A stretch of DNA of 64,000 nt from Bdellovibrionales bacterium (GTDB lineage: Bacteria; Bdellovibrionota; UBA1018): contig JAEUWC010000014.1 in NCBI GenBank assembly GCA_016786465.1, forward strand, positions 80,972 to 144,971, written 5' to 3'. Below, piece by piece: positions 59,349-64,000 of the stretch (positions are counted from its first letter, which is position 1; every line of letters starts with the position of its first letter). Below the pieces are notes generated by a model that had not been told where the DNA came from, searched no databases, and saw only the letters and a program-made list of their open reading frames with translations. Both the position numbers and the translations under genes were made by a program.

Positions 59349-60737
59349 CTAGGCCGGGAACTTCACAAAAAAAACGGTGCCAATCCCAGATGGATTTCTG
59401 GCAGCGCCCACCGTTCCCCCATGAGCCTGAACTATGGCTTTTACAAGGCTTAGGCCCAATCCTAGCCCACGAGATGAGCGACTAGAGTCCACGCGATAAA
59501 GCCGTTCCCAGATTCTGCTCATTTCGTTTTCAGGAACCCCAATCCCTTGATCAGTGACGCTAATTACACCCTGGCCATCTTTAATCCGCGAATCTACGGT
59601 AATGGTACTTCCTTCAGGTGAATACTTGATCGCGTTATCTAAAAGATTGGATACTGCCTGGAGTAACCGCACACGGTCACCCGAGAGAGTGAAGGACTGA
59701 TCCAGATTGGTAGTCAGTTCAATATTCTTTTCTTCTGCGACAAAACCATACAAGTCGATTGCGTTGGCAATTAGTTCAGACGAGTTCAGTCGTTCTTTTT
59801 TCAATGAAAGAGTACCTGCGTCTGCTTCTGCGATATCCATGATCCCATCAACGAGTTTTAAGAGAAGCTCCGAGCTTTCTTGACAGTCGATCAATGCTTC
59901 TTGAAGTCGGCTCACTTCGACCTTGCCAGCCAAAGCACCTTCCACGGCGTTCTGTAATCTCATAATAGGGGTTCGCAGATCGTGTGCCACGTTATCTACA
60001 GTGTCTCTCATTCCTTGTAGAAGCTTCTCGTTCTGCTCTAGCATCTGATTAAAAAGAGTTCCTAGCCTCCATAGCTCGTCCTTACCCTGATGAATCGGAA
60101 CTCGCGCTTTTGGATTTCCAGATCGGATACTTTCAACGGTTTGAGTGAGCCATCGAATTGGTTTTAAAAGTCTGTGCGAGATCAACACGCCCACAGCTAT
60201 TGCGAGCAGAAAAATCGGAATCAACCCCTTGAGATAAGCGTTAGAAAAGCTCTGAAAGAACTCTTCACGATCCTCAGTATCTTTTCCAACCTGTAAAGTT
60301 TCGCCAGTAGGTAAGACTCTTGAAGCGACCTCCACATCGTCGCCAAAACCACCGCCGGGAATCACGACCCAGCCGCTATTCACCTTGTTTTTTTGCAGGA
60401 AGGTATCAATGTGGGTCAAAGTAGGCGCATCTTCGTCATCGCTTCGGTCAGGTGAATGAATGAAGAGTGTTTTTCCGAATTTGTCAGATAGTCTGACCAT
60501 GAAATCACGGGCTCTCTTGATCTCTTGGCTAGAAACTCTGAACTTCAATCCATTCACACCATCTCTTGCGTACAAAACGGAGTACTCTTGAAGTTTTTCA
60601 TTCAACAGATCGTGATCCTTGCGCTGAAGAGAAGTCATTAAAAGATAAGCGGTGAGCGCAAAAAGAGAAATCGCGCTGGCAATAAATGCGAGAGAGTACC
60701 AAACGCCGATTTTAAAACTAATCCGACTGAAAAACAT
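59349..60737 (-). CDS. Sensor histidine kinase
   Basis: The 462-residue two-transmembrane kinase has an N-terminal helix (FKIGVWYSLAFIASAISLFAL) and a periplasmic loop of about 130 residues. A second helix follows (GLIPIFLLAIAVGVLISH), then HAMP (about 188-240), HisKA with the phospho-His in NVAHDLRTPIMRLQN (about residue 252), and HATPase with N-box SNLLDNAIKYS, G1 VTDQGIGVP and G2 GLGLGLSLV. ATG 60737 is preferred over a TTG at 60743; it overlaps the regulator gene by 20 bp. Resembles heavy-metal/CusS-type sensors in layout. Confidence 0.93.
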   Translation of the reverse strand: MFFSRISFKIGVWYSLAFIASAISLFALTAYLLMTSLQRKDHDLLNEKLQEYSVLYARDGVNGLKFRVSSQEIKRARDFMVRLSDKFGKTLFIHSPDRSDDEDAPTLTHIDTFLQKNKVNSGWVVIPGGGFGDDVEVASRVLPTGETLQVGKDTEDREEFFQSFSNAYLKGLIPIFLLAIAVGVLISHRLLKPIRWLTQTVESIRSGNPKARVPIHQGKDELWRLGTLFNQMLEQNEKLLQGMRDTVDNVAHDLRTPIMRLQNAVEGALAGKVEVSRLQEALIDCQESSELLLKLVDGIMDIAEADAGTLSLKKERLNSSELIANAIDLYGFVAEEKNIELTTNLDQSFTLSGDRVRLLQAVSNLLDNAIKYSPEGSTITVDSRIKDGQGVISVTDQGIGVPENEMSRIWERLYRVDSSRSSRGLGLGLSLVKAIVQAHGGTVGAARNPSGIGTVFFVKFPA

Positions 60738-61410
60738 AGCCAACCCCCCGCATGTTCTGGATTAGTTTTCTCTCGAATTCGCGATCAATTTTTGTCCGAA
60801 GCCTGAAAACAAGAACATCCACGACATTGGTTTGGGGGTCGAACTGATAGTTCCAGATTCGCTCTAAAATTTGAGACTTCGTTAAAACCCGTCCTTGGTT
60901 GCGTAAGAAATACTCAAGAAGTGAAAACTCCTTGAGCTGGAGTTCAATTTTCTTTCCATCTCGTTTGACCTCCCGGCTGATGAGATCTAAGACAACCCCG
61001 CCACCCATAAGAGCCGTGGGAGTCGATGAAGTTGTGGGGTTCGATGTTGAGTTGACTCTGCGAAGCAGGGCAGTGACTCGCGCCAAGAGTTCAGAAAGAG
61101 AAAAAGGCTTAGTGAGGTAATCATCTGCCCCGGTTTGCAGACCTAAAACGCGATCGTCGACTGAACGCTTCGCGCTCAAAAAGAGGATCGGTGTCCTTTG
61201 ATCTTTTTTTCTAAAATCTTCCACCAAAGTAAGCCCATCGATCTTTGGAAGCATGATGTCGCAAATGAGAAGATCGTAGGAGTTGACCCCTAATAAGTCC
61301 TGAGCCATCTCTCCATCTGTTGCGAGATCAACGGCGAAGGCGGCTTGAGTTAAGCCATTTTCGAGAAACTTGGCTATTTTCGAATCATCTTCAACCAAAA
61401 GCAGTCGCAT
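60718..61410 (-). CDS. OmpR-family response regulator
   Basis: The 230-residue protein has an N-terminal receiver domain with the acidic pair VEDDSK, phospho-acceptor Asp51 in LLICDIMLPKIDG, and Lys in DDYLTKPFSLSEL. A C-terminal OmpR winged helix follows (EFSLLEYFLRNQGRVLTK). An unusual short Ser/Thr/Pro linker lies at about 120-135. It overlaps the kinase gene and heads an operon with PepSY and Omp85 genes. Confidence 0.94.
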   Translation of the reverse strand: MRLLLVEDDSKIAKFLENGLTQAAFAVDLATDGEMAQDLLGVNSYDLLICDIMLPKIDGLTLVEDFRKKDQRTPILFLSAKRSVDDRVLGLQTGADDYLTKPFSLSELLARVTALLRRVNSTSNPTTSSTPTALMGGGVVLDLISREVKRDGKKIELQLKEFSLLEYFLRNQGRVLTKSQILERIWNYQFDPQTNVVDVLVFRLRTKIDREFERKLIQNMRGVGYVFQSD

Positions 61411-61449
61411 TATTTAACTTTACCAAAAGTCGGCCATCTTAGGCGAATG

Positions 61450-61461
61450 ACAAAAATGTAA
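61450..61461. promoter_or_regulatory. Second copy of the 12-base operator-like motif
   Basis: ACAAAAATGTAA on the plus strand is the complement of the motif found before the PepSY gene (59317-59328). It lies 40-51 bp upstream of the response-regulator start, a suitable place for autoregulation. Confidence 0.4.
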
Positions 61462-61490
61462 GACTGCGCACCACGTTAAAGTTGGCTTGG

Positions 61491-61537
61491 AATTCAATTT
61501 CTTGAATTTTCGGGTTCAAAATTCAGAATTTTGAACC
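61491..61537. repeat. Two adjacent inverted repeats in the 61.4-61.9 kb gap
   Basis: 61491-61508 is AATTCAA-TTTC-TTGAATT. 61513-61537 is a 25-base perfect palindrome with arms GGTTCAAAATTC and GAATTTTGAACC around one A. They lie back to back in a 452-bp stretch with no gene (61411-61862), the longest empty part of the island. They may be operators, terminators or origin elements. Confidence 0.65.
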
Positions 61538-61652
61538 TCTGAAATTTACACATATTTTATTAAACCACTGGTTTTATTCGGGTTCATGCGGGGTGACCAT
61601 TTGGCATGCACGTTGCTGATATGTGATGACAGGAGTCAGTGAGTGGACTGGG

Positions 61653-61703
61653 AAGTTTCGGTTTGCCGAAAATTTTGTCTCGGATTTCGGAAAACCGAAA
61701 CTT
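61653..61703. repeat. Nested inverted repeat before the replication-relaxation genes
   Basis: AAGTTTCGGTTTGCCGAAA (61653-61671) and its inverted copy (61685-61703) match at 18 of 19 positions around a 13-base spacer. Each arm is itself a small hairpin (TTTCGG/CCGAAA). Two T-rich runs follow. The structure would be consistent with an oriT- or oriV-like site or a strong transcription barrier; the sequence alone does not decide. Confidence 0.6.
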
Positions 61704-61862
61704 TTTAAAAGTGCTTTTTTTCCTAAGTCACTGAATTGCTTTGCTTAGTCTTTAAAGGACTACTGGCACAAAGCTTGATGATAAGTGATTGAGAGATGCT
61801 TACAGTGATGTGAGGTCCTACATACCGAGTACCAGCGGAACCGGCTTCCCACCTTGGCTTTT

Positions 61863-62378
61863 ATGAAAGCGAGGTTTGGATTGAATACAAACTCATCTAA
61901 CAACAATACGCCACACACGCTTGGCTTCGTTGCCGTTGCGATCGTGGGTTACGGTCTCCCTTGGATGAAGATTCTTCAAGTAATTGCGTCGTGGCTCTTA
62001 GTTGGTTTTATCGCACTCTTTGCTGCTGCCTTTCTCTGGCTTCTCATTTCTTGGGGAGTTGAGATCTACACAGAGCTAAAAGAGAACCGCGCTTGGATCG
62101 AAGAAGCCAAGAGCAAAACAATTCCTGATTTTGAAATGGAGATTCGAGGTCTTAACAGCGCACTATCGACGCGATCCAGAGAGTTCGAGTTTTTGTTCGA
62201 CGAACGGAAACGTCTCAATGAGATAATCGAGAGAATCAAAGTTCGGTATCGAATTAGTGAAAAAAGCTTCGAAGAGATTTCTGAAAAGGTTCGGAAAGAC
62301 AATGAACCTGAGGAGCTTCCTCCTGCCGAAAGCGTTTATGAAGACCTGGATGTCTTTGAAGAAGGAGAACTGCTGTGA
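61863..62378 (+). CDS. Membrane protein with cytoplasmic coiled coil
   Basis: The 171-residue protein has a hydrophobic region of about two helices (LGFVAVAIVGYGLPWM and LLVGFIALFAAAFLWLLIS). A charged coiled coil follows (about 80-145, e.g. LFDERKRLNEIIERIKVRY), then an acidic tail. No family recognised. ATG 61863 is preferred over a TTG at 61854. It overlaps the next gene by 4 bp (GTGA), a pairing that suggests a function in maintenance or transfer of the element. Confidence 0.6.
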   Translation: MKARFGLNTNSSNNNTPHTLGFVAVAIVGYGLPWMKILQVIASWLLVGFIALFAAAFLWLLISWGVEIYTELKENRAWIEEAKSKTIPDFEMEIRGLNSALSTRSREFEFLFDERKRLNEIIERIKVRYRISEKSFEEISEKVRKDNEPEELPPAESVYEDLDVFEEGELL

Positions 62379-63226
62379 ATTCTCTTTTTCGTTTAACCAA
62401 ACGAGACCTTCTTTTTTTGGAAACTCTGGGATCATACGGAGTTCTGTCGAGCGCTCAGATTCATAAACTCTTTTTCGGTGCCATAAAGAGAACCGTTGTT
62501 CTTAAACGGCTGAGAGTTCTTGAAGAAAGAAAGTGGATCAGGCGTGTAGGCTTCTTGGATTTCGGTCTAGCCGCCTGGGGCATCACCCAAAAATCGAAAC
62601 AGGAGCTTCAGATTCCTTTTTCTTACGGGAGAGCAAATCAGAATACACTTTCTCACGACATCACCGTTTCAGAGCTAAGATCGAAATTAGAATCAACCGG
62701 TGTTGTTTCGGGTTTCAAAGCATCTTTTCACTTTAGGCATCAGCTCACTCCACAGGACAAGAGGCTTGGAATTTTCTCCTCTGATTTCTTAATGCCGGAT
62801 GGCGAGTTTAAGCTTTCAGCCCTTAGTGGAGAAAAGCTTGTAGCGCTTGAACTAGAGCTGACTTTGAAAGCGAAACGTCGCTATTTCGAACTTTGGTCAA
62901 AGTACATACGGGATAAAGAGAGCCTTTGGAGAGTCTGGTACGTCGTTCCTACGAAAAGAATGGGCGAAAAGCTTCTATCCTTTGAAGCGGAGTGGAGAAG
63001 CGCTGGGCACGACTCTAAAAAACCTCTTCTGCTTTGGAGTGCCATGGAAGAGGTACTCGTTAAACCGTTAACCACACACTTACATCATTCAAGCGGTACG
63101 ACTTCGATTTCAGCGCTCTCTTTGAAAAAGACTACTCAACCCCCTGCTCAAGCCCTGAGTAGATCGACCGAAAAGCCACTCCCTCTCAATTCAAATCAAG
63201 TCTCTGAACCCATTCAGAAAAATTAG
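62375..63226 (+). CDS. Replication-relaxation family protein
   Basis: The 283-residue protein resembles the Replic_Relax family found on plasmids and integrative elements. It has an N-terminal winged-helix part (LTKRDLLFLETLGSYGVLSSAQI, quoted only in parts: LLFLETLGSYGVLSS) with a second half LRVLEERKWIRR. A central LSHDITVSELRSKLE and the strand-rich LVALELELTLKAKRRYFELW follow, the latter like a nuclease-fold core with Glu residues. The C-terminus is a Ser/Pro-rich tail. The start is GTG 62375. It probably binds DNA for replication or transfer of the island. Confidence 0.7.
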   Translation: MNSLFRLTKRDLLFLETLGSYGVLSSAQIHKLFFGAIKRTVVLKRLRVLEERKWIRRVGFLDFGLAAWGITQKSKQELQIPFSYGRANQNTLSHDITVSELRSKLESTGVVSGFKASFHFRHQLTPQDKRLGIFSSDFLMPDGEFKLSALSGEKLVALELELTLKAKRRYFELWSKYIRDKESLWRVWYVVPTKRMGEKLLSFEAEWRSAGHDSKKPLLLWSAMEEVLVKPLTTHLHHSSGTTSISALSLKKTTQPPAQALSRSTEKPLPLNSNQVSEPIQKN

Positions 63227-63310
63227 GCACACGAAGATTTTTAAAACTTCCTTTCACCTCTGACTCACTGGGGGTTTAAGGGGGTACATCTGCAATTAAC
63301 GCTAGTCTCA

Positions 63311-63324
63311 ATCCGCAAGCGGAT
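63311..63324. promoter_or_regulatory. Small perfect inverted repeat before the excisionase gene
   Basis: ATCCGC-AA-GCGGAT lies 41 bp upstream of ATG 63366, preceded by the G-rich GGGGGTTTAAGGGGG. It is in a place suited to an operator controlling the xis-int pair. Nothing else is visible in 63227-63365. Confidence 0.4.
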
Positions 63325-63365
63325 CAAAAGCCCCTTCTTCTTTGTTTTATCCGAGGGAGATTGTC

Positions 63366-63671
63366 ATGACAAAGCGTTGCACTATTCAGACGGAGAAACC
63401 CTCTCCGAAAGACGCTATTTCTGTGCTAAACTTGAATTATTCGTCGTCGATAGATGGCGAATGTAAACCAAAGTTCTTTGAAAATCCGAAGTGGCTGAAT
63501 GCGCGTGAAGCGGTGGAATATTTGAGACTTCCATCTTTAGGTGCGCTTCGAAACCTTGTGTACAGACGAAAGATTCCTTTCTGCAAGTTAGGAAGAAATC
63601 TTCGTTTCGACCGCGAAGGTCTCGATCGGTTCATTGAATCCTCCAATTACCAAAGGAGGAAATCAACATGA
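63366..63671 (+). CDS. Excisionase-like helix-turn-helix protein
   Basis: The 101-residue protein has a C-terminal MerR-like/HTH_17 domain: WLNAREAVEYLRLPSLGALR, then VYRRKIPFCKLGRNLRFDRE and GLDRFIESS, the usual winged pattern of excisionases. GAGGGAGA before ATG 63366 gives a good ribosome site. Its stop overlaps the recombinase start (ATGA), the typical xis-int arrangement. Confidence 0.82.
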   Translation: MTKRCTIQTEKPSPKDAISVLNLNYSSSIDGECKPKFFENPKWLNAREAVEYLRLPSLGALRNLVYRRKIPFCKLGRNLRFDREGLDRFIESSNYQRRKST

Positions 63672-64000
63672 TCCAAACGTATCAAACGGCAGACGGGGAA
63701 ACTCGTTACCGGGTTCGTGTGTTTGTAAGAAGCGGCAAAAATCCAAATCTTAGAATCACCGAACAAAAAGGAAGTATCGAAACACTGCAAGAAGCCCATG
63801 AAGTTGAAAAGAAACTCAGACGAATTTGCGAAGACCAGGTCAAAGAGATCGAGTCTCGTGGAATACTCTGGGACGATCTTCTAAACGAATGGGATAAGAC
63901 CGAGCGAAGACTCAAAGTCGCAACAGGGCAACGCCAGTTAATCAATCACGAAGACTATTTGGGAGCACTGAGGAAGTGGACGAAGGATTACCTTCAGAAA
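63668..64000 (+). CDS. Tyrosine recombinase (integrase), 3' end outside window
   Basis: The visible 111 residues have an N-terminal arm-binding-like part (TRYRVRVFVRSGKNPNLRI, then EAHEVEKKLRRICEDQVKEI). The beginning of a SAM-like core-binding domain follows (ILWDDLLNEWDKTERRL, DYLGALRKWTKDYLQK). This arrangement is that of phage-type integrases; the catalytic R-H-R-Y part lies beyond 64000. ATG 63668 is preceded by AAAGGAGG and overlaps the excisionase stop. Frame is open to the window end. Confidence 0.8.
   Translation, partial: MIQTYQTADGETRYRVRVFVRSGKNPNLRITEQKGSIETLQEAHEVEKKLRRICEDQVKEIESRGILWDDLLNEWDKTERRLKVATGQRQLINHEDYLGALRKWTKDYLQK

Larger units (their letters stand above)
55127..63667. 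mobile_element. Left part of a probable integrative genomic island next to tRNA-Ser
   Basis: From the tRNA 3' end onward the sequence is AT-richer, gene families change to small ORFs, a nuclease cassette, a two-component operon, a replication-relaxation-type gene, an excisionase-like gene and a tyrosine recombinase (from 63668, continuing beyond the window). No direct copy of the tRNA 3' end was found to 64000, so the right boundary is outside. The recombinase reads away from the tRNA, less usual than pointing toward it, so two adjacent elements cannot be excluded. Confidence 0.6.

Noticed and set aside
55037..64000. Second copy of the tRNA-Ser 3' end as an attR site
   Set aside because: No match to TTCGAATCCCTCC or CCTTCTCCGCCA was found by reading to the window end.

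Overview
The window is a bacterial chromosome segment from a Gram-negative organism. LPS core genes (kdsA, kdsB, kdsC), an outer-membrane porin, an Omp85-type barrel and many lipoproteins and secreted proteins support this. The complete iscRSUA-hscBA-fdx order, the many secreted proteins of unknown family, the nucleotide-salvage genes (tdk, hpt, upp-like) and a GldA/GldF/GldG-like ABC system fit best with a Bdellovibrionota or other former deltaproteobacterial lineage. That placement is inference from gene content; no marker gene here settles it.

Layout. 1-6.8 kb: the end of an alpha/beta hydrolase, then kdsB-pyrG-kdsA, a Cys-module lipoprotein, kdsC and proC. 6.8-12.9 kb: a 37-bp tandem hairpin repeat, a small exported protein, a methyltransferase, an exported DUF2252 protein, a PAS-GGDEF diguanylate cyclase, two secreted proteins and a DUF983 protein. 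13-22.9 kb: the Fe-S cluster operon, running by overlaps into a peptide-binding protein, an MnmC-like oxidoreductase, a glycosyltransferase and an acyltransferase. 22.9-31.9 kb: oligopeptide permeases, a DUF429 protein, a GHMP sugar kinase, hpt, a upp-like gene and tdk. 32-38.6 kb: a zincin-motif protein and a Yip1/DUF4340/GldG/GldF/GldA-like membrane system. 38.7-41 kb: a probable iron-regulated operon (porin, FMN-binding protein, four-helix membrane protein) behind a perfect Fur-box-like palindrome. 41-47.3 kb: leucine catabolism (methylcrotonyl-CoA carboxylase, methylglutaconyl-CoA hydratase, HMG-CoA lyase) with the carboxylase alpha chain split in two, then plsC. 47.3-55 kb: lipoproteins and secreted proteins, a complex inverted/tandem repeat, a DTW protein, a short RadC-like protein, YceI, and a three-gene locus of large low-complexity and coiled-coil secreted proteins.

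55.0-64.0 kb: tRNA-Ser(CGA) marks the start of a visibly AT-richer, horizontally acquired island. In order it carries small ORFs, a three-gene TIGR04255 / unknown / HNH-nuclease cassette, a response regulator-histidine kinase-PepSY-Omp85 operon, a noncoding stretch full of inverted repeats, a replication-relaxation-type gene with a membrane partner, an excisionase-like protein and the start of a tyrosine recombinase. The right end of the island lies outside the window.

The most interesting candidates for an undescribed system are the HNH cassette on the island, the Fur-box redox operon, and the 50.8-55.0 kb secreted-protein locus.
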